Assembly: GCA_004296145.1 (NCBI GenBank)
Contig: SEBM01000126.1
Location: 1-9,190, forward strand
Reading direction: 5' to 3'
Source: Flavobacterium sp.
GTDB lineage: Bacteria; Bacteroidota; Bacteroidia; Flavobacteriales; Flavobacteriaceae
Length of the DNA: 9,190 nt
Numbering within the stretch: position 1 is the first letter of the stretch; each line of letters opens with the position of its first letter. Under the pieces are notes generated by a model. The model did not search any database, was not told the origin of the DNA, and worked only from the letters and a program-made list of their open reading frames with translations. Positions 1 to 6,535 of the stretch are shown in pieces. The position numbers and the translations under genes were made by a program.

Positions 1-2
1 AT

Positions 3-449
3 ATAGATTTAGGTAAAAAAAATAAACTTTACCAAAATTTAAAAGTCTCTAATCTTCGAGTAAAGGAAGAGAAAAGTACAGAAGATGGACGTTTAGATAT
101 TTTTATTGAGAGTTTCGGTTTAAAGGAAAAATTTGTTATAGTTATTGAAAATAAAATCAATGCGAGAGACCAAGGAGAACAATTGTCCAGATATTATAGT
201 CATTGTAAAAAAATAGGATTTAATGATGATAACATTCTCCTCATTTACTTGACTAAAAGCGGTGCTGAGGCAAGTGATTTCTCTATGTTGCCATTGGAAC
301 GAGAAAGATTAAAAAAATGTGGTGTATTAGTGAATATGAGTTATCGTCATGATATAAAAAATATTATGAAAACATATATTCAACAACTTCAATCCGAAAA
401 AGTAAAATTTATTGCTCAACAATATTTAGATATTATTAAAACATTCTAA
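3..449 (+). CDS. PD-(D/E)XK nuclease-like protein (PDDEXK_4 type), N-terminal part, 5'-truncated by window edge
   Basis: The frame is open from the first bases to the TAA at 447-449, giving 148 visible residues, so the true start is outside the window. Seen: a GRLDIFIE strand with Asp32, then a hydrophobic strand ending IENK (Glu49, Lys51), then QLSRYY (Gln60, Tyr64). This D...ExK...QxxxY order and spacing is the signature I associate with the PDDEXK_4 group of restriction-like nucleases. The catalytic D, E and K would coordinate metal for phosphodiester cleavage. An in-frame TTG at 183 is not a credible start because the whole catalytic motif lies upstream of it. Family members usually continue into a C-terminal domain of about 150-200 residues. 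Here the protein stops after YLDIIKTF and the apparent continuation is in another frame, starting 1 nt later. The substrate is unknown; a defence role is inferred from the linked hsdR. The fold is fairly certain, the activity is not. Confidence 0.82.
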   Translation: MDLGKKNKLYQNLKVSNLRVKEEKSTEDGRLDIFIESFGLKEKFVIVIENKINARDQGEQLSRYYSHCKKIGFNDDNILLIYLTKSGAEASDFSMLPLERERLKKCGVLVNMSYRHDIKNIMKTYIQQLQSEKVKFIAQQYLDIIKTF

Positions 450-450
450 C

Positions 451-1011
451 ATGAGCGTATACGAAGAAAGAATATATACAATGTTAACTTCATCTGAGGA
501 TAAATTCAAATCAGCTTATGAAATTTCAAACCATTTGAATATGGTTAAACGAAAATTAATAGTAACGTTCTGGAAAAATGTAGAAAAAGAACTCAATATT
601 TTAGTAAATGAAAGAGACCAAAATTTTAAAGTAGTATTAGATTCAGATATTTTTTATGCTAATTCTGGATGTTCTTTATTTCTTGAAGACAATACCAAAG
701 CAGGTTTTATTTATGAGCATTTATCAGGTGACCAATGTATGGGATTGTGGTTTGAAAATCCAAAATTTGATATCTCGAAAATTGATAGTTATAGAATCGA
801 ACAGCAGAATAAAATAACTAATTATAGTACTTATGGTTGGTGGATTTCATATGAAAACACAAATGAAAATTTTAATAATTTTGATTCATTACTAATGATT
901 TTGCCTGATAAATCTATGGAATATGCCAAGATAAAGGCACAAAATCTTTTTGAATTAGCTGTGGAAAACAAAGAACATCTAAGATATTTAATTAATAATT
1001 GTCTTAAATGA
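451..1011 (+). CDS. Probable C-terminal half of the preceding PDDEXK_4-type protein (frameshifted) or a separate small protein
   Basis: This encodes 186 residues from an ATG that begins 1 nt after the upstream stop. No catalytic motif of its own is visible. The N-terminal part (residues 1-60) is helical and charged. The middle and end contain aromatic stretches such as GLWFEN (98-103) and YGWWISYEN (128-136), and the end is amphipathic helix. From memory, this resembles the C-terminal half of full-length PDDEXK_4 proteins, where the nuclease domain is followed by a mixed alpha/beta domain. The frame is open only from 430, so any fusion point must lie between 430 and 446. Dropping one A from the AAAA run at 438-441 joins the two ORFs without a stop. 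It may therefore be the downstream part of a broken gene, a product of frameshifting, or a re-initiated second subunit. ATG 451 is the only convincing start, and there is no clear ribosome binding site. Confidence 0.65.
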   Translation: MSVYEERIYTMLTSSEDKFKSAYEISNHLNMVKRKLIVTFWKNVEKELNILVNERDQNFKVVLDSDIFYANSGCSLFLEDNTKAGFIYEHLSGDQCMGLWFENPKFDISKIDSYRIEQQNKITNYSTYGWWISYENTNENFNNFDSLLMILPDKSMEYAKIKAQNLFELAVENKEHLRYLINNCLK

Positions 1012-1067
1012 TGTGATTCAATTATTAGAAATGCGAACTGATAAATCCAAATATAAAAAAGTACAGC

Positions 1068-2177
1068 ATGTTATTTACCAATAATAGAACAATTAATGTA
1101 GAAGAATACACTCATACTTCAGTTACCACAAGTCGTGCTTCATTAGCGCCAGTGTCAACAAAAGGACATGCTAATTTTGAATTTAATGGATGGAGATTAG
1201 CCCAAGGTGTGGCAATGACGTTATGTTCGCAACATCTTACTAAACCTGAATATTGGTTTGACCATATTTCAAGCTTATTAAGTTTATCAAATTTAATACA
1301 TTCACCTTTACATTCACATCATCTAAATGTTAGAATTAAATCCAGTAGAATTTCTTCTTTAAGAGATTTTTCACGAACCAATAGGATTGGGGAAATATCG
1401 CAAGGCTTAGTTTATCTGTATATGCAGAACACAGACTTCCCTTATGTAAATGATTTTCATTTCTTTTGTGATATTAATTATATATCAATTCCATTTCAAA
1501 CCTCTACACCCGATTTCGTTTGTCAAGACAGAAGGCAAACTAATCAAATATGCTTAGTTGAATCAAAAGGGAAAGAAACAACATCTGCTGGAGATATAAA
1601 GTCTAAGTTGGCTAAAGCAATTAGTCAATGTGATAGTGGAGAAAATATAATCTTCAAAGGTAATAAAGGCTTCCATGTTAAAAAAAGTTTAGGTTTCTGC
1701 ATCGAATGGTCAGATGAAATCAATGCAGATAACTCAGTTCTACATTTTGTCGACCCTGAAAATGATGATTTTAACAAAGATATAAGTTCTGCACCAATGA
1801 GGTTTCATTATGCGTCATGGTTTTATATGATTGGTGATTTTGATAATGCGCAGAGACTTGTTGATGGTGAAAAAATAATCTTAAACGAATTTGATTTTAC
1901 TCAAATTCCAGTTAATAATAAAAATTATTGGATTTTAAAAAACCTTCCATATTCTGTGAGAGAGTATCAAAAAACTGATTTATCTATCGCCATAATAGAC
2001 GAAATTTACTTTTCAAATATATTTCAAGGTAATATTGGAATAAGTGATAAAATTATGCAAAGTTTAATTAATCGAGCTTATGATGAAATTACAGGTATAG
2101 ATTTTAAAAACGAATCAACAAAAGACTGTGAATTTTTTATTGATGGAACGATTATTATAAAAAAGAAACATGAATAA
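1068..2177 (+). CDS. Unrecognised protein with a predicted PD-(D/E)XK nuclease core
   Basis: A 369-residue protein that I cannot assign to a named family. Seen: TPDFVC (Pro148, Asp149) followed 15 residues later by LVESKG (Glu165, Lys167), which fits the PD-x(n)-ExK active site of restriction-like nucleases. A helix with GEISQG (Glu109) lies upstream, and KLAKAISQC (Gln187) lies where a supporting helix would be. The first 100 residues carry a His/Ser-rich patch around 79-86. The C-terminal half (about 200-369) is acidic and aromatic, with no motif I recognise. There is no signal peptide or membrane segment. The start is ATG 1068; the frame is closed by a TAG at 1026-1028 and offers no other ATG between. 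The gene overlaps the hsdR start by 8 nt, implying translational coupling and a shared transcript. An accessory nuclease or regulator of the type I restriction locus is a reasonable inference. The motif is moderately convincing and the role is open. Confidence 0.75.
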   Translation: MLFTNNRTINVEEYTHTSVTTSRASLAPVSTKGHANFEFNGWRLAQGVAMTLCSQHLTKPEYWFDHISSLLSLSNLIHSPLHSHHLNVRIKSSRISSLRDFSRTNRIGEISQGLVYLYMQNTDFPYVNDFHFFCDINYISIPFQTSTPDFVCQDRRQTNQICLVESKGKETTSAGDIKSKLAKAISQCDSGENIIFKGNKGFHVKKSLGFCIEWSDEINADNSVLHFVDPENDDFNKDISSAPMRFHYASWFYMIGDFDNAQRLVDGEKIILNEFDFTQIPVNNKNYWILKNLPYSVREYQKTDLSIAIIDEIYFSNIFQGNIGISDKIMQSLINRAYDEITGIDFKNESTKDCEFFIDGTIIIKKKHE

Positions 2178-5100
2178 TTCACCAGAATATATCCATAGCG
2201 AGTTACCAGCAATAGCCTTATTTAAAAAAATGGGCTACCATTATCATATTGGCGAAATGCTTGACGAACGTAATGATATAACCGAGGTGATTCTAAAAGA
2301 ACGATTATTACAAGCAATTAAGCGAATAAATCCTTGGATAGACGACAATAATCTTAATAAAGCGTATGGTTTAGTTACATCGGTCAATGGAGCTTCATTG
2401 ATGGAAATAAACGAAAAGATTTGGGACATTATCAAAGGAGGAACAAATACATTGAAACAATTTATAAATGGAAAAGAAGAGTTTTTACCTGTCCATTTCA
2501 TAGATTATAACAATTTAGAAAACAATGATTTTCTGGTGGTAAGTCAGATGTCTTTTCACAACAGAGTCGGCAGAAAATCAAGACCAGATTTAGTTGTTTT
2601 CATTAATGGATTACCAATTGGTGTTGTAGAATGCAAATCTCCAGTTGCTCCTAATGCTTGGGATTCAGCATACAGTGACCTAAAAGAATATCAGGACTTA
2701 AATGAAAAACTATTTCATTTTAACCAAATCCTTGTCGGAATTTGGCAAGTTGGGGGACTTTATGGAGCCATTTCATCACCACAACAATTTTTTTCCGTTT
2801 TCAAAACCAGTAAAGATGATAATTTAGATTTGCTTGGTACTAAGCCAACGGAGCAGGATAAATTACTTTATTCCATTTTTCAAAAAGAGAGAGTTTTAGA
2901 GATTATTCGTCATTTCGTTTTGTTTGAATTGGATGAAGGAAGAACAATAAAAAAACTTCCTCGTTACCAACAAATAAGAGCCACTAATAAAACTATCGAA
3001 CGTTTACAAGCGGGAGAAGGTGGAGTTGTTTGGCATACTCAAGGTTCTGGTAAATCATTAACAATGGCTTATGTTGCCCGTAAACTTCAAGCTCCAGAAT
3101 ACGGCTTTGATAATCCAACGGTTTTAATAATGACCGACCGAAAGGATTTAGACAGACAAATTAGTAATACCTTAAGAAATGTTGGATTTACTAATGTAAA
3201 TCAAGCGTCATCTGTGGTTCATTTGGATAAACTTCTTCGAAACGATTATGGCGGAATTATCACAACAACAATCCAGAAATTTCAAGAAACTGATAAAGAA
3301 GCAACTGTTTCTGAAGACCAGACAGCATTGGAAGAACGTGGAGATTTAGTTATTGAAAAACATATAAAGGATAATAAACTTACCAAGATTACTAAAGGGC
3401 TCCAAAAAGGGAAATGGGTCGAGATAAATCGAGAAGAAATAGAATTACAAGAACTTTCCAAAAAAGAAAATCTATACATTCTTGTTGATGAAGCGCATAG
3501 AAGTCATTATGGCTTTCTGGCTTCTTTCATGAGAACAGTATTACCAAATGCTAAATTTATAGCCTTTACAGGAACTCCAATCTCTAAAGAAGATAAATCG
3601 ACGTTGGGGGAATTTTATGGAGGAGAATATATTGATGTTTATACCATTAAAGAAGCGGTAGCTGATGGTGCAACTGTTGCTTTATTTTATGATGAAGGAA
3701 CCGCTAAATTAGATGTGAAAAAAGAAGAACTCGATAAGGAATTTGAAGAAAAGTTCGCTGATGTATCAGAAGACAAAAAAGATAAACTTAAACGAGAAGC
3801 TCTTCGTAAATATCAATTATCGGCGGAGCGAATCCAAGATATTGCGAAACATATAGTTGACCATTTTAGAGATAAAATTTTCCCTGACGGTCACAAAGGA
3901 ATGTTGGTATGTAGTGGTCGTGAAGCCGCTATCAAATATCAACAAGTATTACATTCATTAAAGCTTGAGGGCTATCATAATTTTGATTCTAAAGTAGTAG
4001 TAAGTATTGGCTCACCAAAATCAGATGCTATTGCAAAAGAATATTATGAAACATTAGAGTGGAACAGAAAAAATCCGAGTCACAAAAAAGCAATATATGT
4101 CGTTCCTCCAGAAGACATTAAAGATGCTACAGATGACTTTAAACTTCCATTCGGAAATGAGAATGAAACAGAAAAGTCGGGTAAAAAGAAATTTGACAAC
4201 ACAGCAATCATGATTGTTTCTGATATGTTACTGACAGGTTGGGATGCACCTATTGCATCTTGTTTATATTTGGACAAACCTTTAAAAGAACATAATCTAT
4301 TGCAGGCTATCGCAAGGGTAAATCGTTCAAGAAAAGGAAAAAGTGCTGGTTTTATTGTAGATTATAATGGTATAACAACTTATTTAATTCAAGCATTAGA
4401 AATCTTTTCAGGTGATATTAGACCTGAAGATATTTTGAAAAATCTGAATGAAGAATTTCCAAAATTAGAAATGAATCATACCAAAATGGTTGATTTCTTT
4501 AAACCAATGAAGATTGACAGGAATTACGAACGAGAACATTTTATTGATTCTGCCGTCCAATTTATTGAGCCAATAAATCGAAGAGATGATTTTAAATCGC
4601 TTCTAAAAGACTTCAATAAATCAATTAATATAATTTTACCTAACACCAAAGCTTTAAAATTTCAAGGTGATTTTAAACTTTTCAACGAAATTAAATTAAG
4701 AGCTAGAAATGCTTTTCCAGACGATGATGATTTAAAAATCACAAAAGATGAAAGCAAAATGCTTCAAGCTATGATTGATCAGCATTTAAAATCACAAGGA
4801 GTTTTAAGTTTACTTGAAGAACCAATATCCATAATTGACAAAGAAAAATTCAAGGAAGAAATTATGAATGCGTCACCAGCTACAAAAGAGCTGAAGATGC
4901 GAAATAATTTAAAGCATACTATCAAAGTTGGGTTGGACAAAAATCCAGATTTTTACAAGCCTTTAGCACAAAGATTAGATGAATTGCTGAGGCAAAAAGA
5001 AGCACAACGTATTGATGAAGCTCAATTATTGCTTGCTTTTACAGCAATACAAGATGAAATCATCAACGAACAAAAAGAAGGCGAACAAAAAGGTTTTGTA

Positions 5101-5352
5101 ACTGAACGGGAACGAGCAGTTTATAATTCCATGAAACTAGTTTTTGGTGAAGATGCTGAAGATGCAACTAAAACTTTGTTTGACCTTATAAAAGGCGAGC
5201 TCAGCATTGTTGCTTGGGAATCTAAAGGTCAAGTCTTGAAAGATATCGAAAATAAAGTTATTCGATTTTTAAAGACGAAGTTGGAGCGTTCTGAAGCAAA
5301 AGATAAGGCACGAGAAATGGTAGATGTTTTAAAGAAAAATAAAGATGTCTAA
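2170..5352 (+). CDS. hsdR: Type I restriction endonuclease subunit R (HsdR)
   Basis: A complete 1060-residue HsdR, the motor and nuclease subunit that joins HsdM and HsdS, translocates DNA with ATP and cuts at a distance from unmethylated sites. Domains seen in order: N-terminal nuclease with RPD (Asp140) and VECK (Glu154, Lys156), the HSDR_N active site; Walker A HTQGSGKS (289-296); motif Ia-like IMTDRKDLDRQ (320-330); DEAH box VDEAH (439-443); motif III FTGTP (466-470); motif V DMLLTGWDAP (685-694); motif VI QAIARVNR (712-719); and a C-terminal helical, charged region (about 800-1055) like the T1RH-like C-terminal domain. All key helicase residues are present, so it should be active. After the catalytic Lys, the usual QxxxY position reads DLKEY, with Asp170 for Gln. 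A charged insertion occupies about 375-432 before the DEAH box. The start ATG lies inside the end of the upstream gene and its own end overlaps the next start by 8 nt. HsdM and HsdS are not in the window. Confidence 0.97.
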   Translation: MNNSPEYIHSELPAIALFKKMGYHYHIGEMLDERNDITEVILKERLLQAIKRINPWIDDNNLNKAYGLVTSVNGASLMEINEKIWDIIKGGTNTLKQFINGKEEFLPVHFIDYNNLENNDFLVVSQMSFHNRVGRKSRPDLVVFINGLPIGVVECKSPVAPNAWDSAYSDLKEYQDLNEKLFHFNQILVGIWQVGGLYGAISSPQQFFSVFKTSKDDNLDLLGTKPTEQDKLLYSIFQKERVLEIIRHFVLFELDEGRTIKKLPRYQQIRATNKTIERLQAGEGGVVWHTQGSGKSLTMAYVARKLQAPEYGFDNPTVLIMTDRKDLDRQISNTLRNVGFTNVNQASSVVHLDKLLRNDYGGIITTTIQKFQETDKEATVSEDQTALEERGDLVIEKHIKDNKLTKITKGLQKGKWVEINREEIELQELSKKENLYILVDEAHRSHYGFLASFMRTVLPNAKFIAFTGTPISKEDKSTLGEFYGGEYIDVYTIKEAVADGATVALFYDEGTAKLDVKKEELDKEFEEKFADVSEDKKDKLKREALRKYQLSAERIQDIAKHIVDHFRDKIFPDGHKGMLVCSGREAAIKYQQVLHSLKLEGYHNFDSKVVVSIGSPKSDAIAKEYYETLEWNRKNPSHKKAIYVVPPEDIKDATDDFKLPFGNENETEKSGKKKFDNTAIMIVSDMLLTGWDAPIASCLYLDKPLKEHNLLQAIARVNRSRKGKSAGFIVDYNGITTYLIQALEIFSGDIRPEDILKNLNEEFPKLEMNHTKMVDFFKPMKIDRNYEREHFIDSAVQFIEPINRRDDFKSLLKDFNKSINIILPNTKALKFQGDFKLFNEIKLRARNAFPDDDDLKITKDESKMLQAMIDQHLKSQGVLSLLEEPISIIDKEKFKEEIMNASPATKELKMRNNLKHTIKVGLDKNPDFYKPLAQRLDELLRQKEAQRIDEAQLLLAFTAIQDEIINEQKEGEQKGFVTERERAVYNSMKLVFGEDAEDATKTLFDLIKGELSIVAWESKGQVLKDIENKVIRFLKTKLERSEAKDKAREMVDVLKKNKDV

Positions 5353-5695
5353 AGAATTAGAAAAATACAACTGGTCTGAGTGGCTTCATTTTCCCGACCC
5401 TCGAAAAGGAGAAATATTGACAGCACCTTTTGGGTATGGCTTATATCAATTAAAAAATATTAGTTCTGAAGAGTTTATTTTATTTGGTACTGGCAAAAAT
5501 TGTGCATTAAGAATGACATCATTGCTGCCTTCACCATTTGGTCAAGGAAGAAGAAATAATAATTTTAAAAGAGAATATATCTTTGATAATATATCATCAA
5601 TTGAATACAGAACAATTTCATTTTTAAATAGAGAAGATATGAATTGTACAGAAAAGGAAATTAAGAAATTGAAAATTCACAAATACAATACATAA
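5345..5695 (+). CDS. Small GIY-YIG-like domain protein
   Basis: A 116-residue protein whose ATG overlaps the end of hsdR by 8 nt. Seen: GLYQLKN (residues 32-38), then LFG (46-48), then Arg56 eight residues after that Gly, then IEYRTI (86-91), CTEKEIKK (101-108) and a terminal KYN (113-115). This matches the order and spacing of GIY-YIG nucleases. The phage T4 enzyme I-TevI, as I recall it, begins GIYQIKN, has YVG about 11 residues on, and has its catalytic Arg at the same +8 offset. The candidate catalytic set here is Tyr34, Arg56 and Glu103, with Phe47 between Leu46 and Gly48 in the YIG block. The domain makes up nearly the whole protein, with no extra DNA-binding domain apart from about 25 N-terminal residues. 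It is probably translated by coupling to hsdR. A non-nuclease role is possible, because the YIG tyrosine appears replaced by Leu. The gene is certain; the family call is moderate. Confidence 0.85.
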   Translation: MSKELEKYNWSEWLHFPDPRKGEILTAPFGYGLYQLKNISSEEFILFGTGKNCALRMTSLLPSPFGQGRRNNNFKREYIFDNISSIEYRTISFLNREDMNCTEKEIKKLKIHKYNT

Positions 5696-5696
5696 G

Positions 5697-6392
5697 ATGA
5701 CTTCAAATGTAAAATATGGTGACAAAACCATTGAGTATTCTATATTAGAAAAAGAAGGTCTTAAATCGCATTATATTAGTGTAGAGAAAGGTATTGGTGT
5801 TACTCTTAAAGGTAAAATAATACCACAAGAGTTTGCGGATAAACTTATTTTAAAAAAGGCGAAATGGATACTTGATAAACTAGATTTAGTTAGTTCGATA
5901 GACGATGGAGATATTGTCACTGGTTCAAGAATTCAATATCTTGGAAGAAAATATTATGTGGAATTACTTATTGATAACGATACTAATAAAATAGAAATTG
6001 ATTTTACAGAATCTAAGTTCAAAATTAAGCTTCCAGAGCATCTAAACATTCAAGAGAATTTACGCCAAGCATTTGAAAATTATTATAGAGTAAAAGCGCA
6101 GGAAAAGATAGAGCCTATTTTAAGAAAGAAAGCGAAATTAACTGGATTGGATTACAACAATATTAAGTTTATGAAACTTGAAAAACGCTGGGGAAGTTGT
6201 ACTCCATCCAATACAATAATCATAAATTTTCACGCAATTAAACTTCCATATTCGCTTATTGAATACTTGATTGTTCACGAATTGGTTCATACAAAAGTAA
6301 AAAACCATTCCAAAGAATTTTGGGCTGAATTATCAAAGTATATTTCAAATTGGAAACAGCTGGATTCGAGAATGTATGGGATGAAGCTATAA
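5697..6392 (+). CDS. YgjP-like zinc metallopeptidase (DUF45, M48-like)
   Basis: A 231-residue, apparently full-length member of the YgjP/DUF45 family of cytoplasmic zinc peptidases. Seen: zinc motif HELVH (194-198, catalytic Glu195), third ligand candidate His204 in NHSKEFW, and the family hallmark KRWGSC (163-168) ahead of a strand and the LPYSLIEYLIVHEL helix. The N-terminal 110 residues are the beta-rich part typical of the family. There is no signal peptide or transmembrane helix, which fits a cytoplasmic enzyme. The ATG lies 1 nt after the stop of the GIY-YIG-like gene, so it is very probably co-translated from the same transcript. From general knowledge, this family is often found beside hsdR in bacterial type I restriction loci, but its role there is not settled. 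Turnover of HsdR to limit self-restriction is a guess. Its substrate is unknown. Confidence 0.93.
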   Translation: MTSNVKYGDKTIEYSILEKEGLKSHYISVEKGIGVTLKGKIIPQEFADKLILKKAKWILDKLDLVSSIDDGDIVTGSRIQYLGRKYYVELLIDNDTNKIEIDFTESKFKIKLPEHLNIQENLRQAFENYYRVKAQEKIEPILRKKAKLTGLDYNNIKFMKLEKRWGSCTPSNTIIINFHAIKLPYSLIEYLIVHELVHTKVKNHSKEFWAELSKYISNWKQLDSRMYGMKL

Positions 6393-6409
6393 TCTTTAAG
6401 ACTGTTTCT

Positions 6410-6446
6410 AATAATTAATATTTCAAAACCTAATTATTTTATTTTT
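6410..6446 (+). terminator. Weak AT-only hairpin with T-rich tail after the metallopeptidase gene
   Basis: The arms AATAATTA (6410-6417) and TAATTATT (6431-6438) are perfect 8-base complements around a 13-nt loop, followed by TTATTTTT-type sequence. The position 18 nt after the stop at 6392 suits a transcript end. The stem has no G or C, so its stability is poor and chance occurrence in such AT-rich DNA is quite possible. Confidence 0.28.
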
Positions 6447-6447
6447 A

Positions 6448-6479
6448 TCTGCCTAAACAACTGAAAAACAATATTTTTT
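6448..6479 (+). promoter_or_regulatory. Weak Bacteroidota-type promoter candidate for the NERD-helicase gene
   Basis: TCTG (6448-6451), then 20 nt, then TATTTTTT (6472-6479). The Bacteroidota consensus is TTTG near -33 and TANNTTTG near -7 with about 19-20 nt between, so each box has one mismatch. This would give a leader of about 50 nt before ATG 6536. T-rich sequence makes chance matches likely. Confidence 0.2.
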
Positions 6480-6535
6480 TCTTTATTTGTAAGTAATTCA
6501 TTATTTGTAAAATTATAGATTCTTTATGGATAGTT

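Noticed and set aside
183..449. A short gene starting at TTG 183.
   Set aside because: The frame is open to the window edge and the D...ENK nuclease motif lies upstream of this TTG, so it is an internal codon of a truncated gene.
1012..1067. Possible promoter in the 56-nt gap before the PD-(D/E)XK gene.
   Set aside because: No match to TANNTTTG or a paired TTTG box was seen, so read-through from upstream is simpler.
1031..1084. A 17-residue ORF (MRTDKSKYKKVQHVIYQ) overlapping the start at 1068.
   Set aside because: It has no clear ribosome binding site or recognisable motif and is short enough to be chance. A leader peptide role cannot be shown from the sequence.
2244..2501. Minus-strand ORF inside hsdR; similar antisense ORFs lie at 3282-3479 and 4080-4277.
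   Set aside because: These are antisense to conserved HsdR coding sequence and have low-complexity Ser/Ile-rich translations with no motif.
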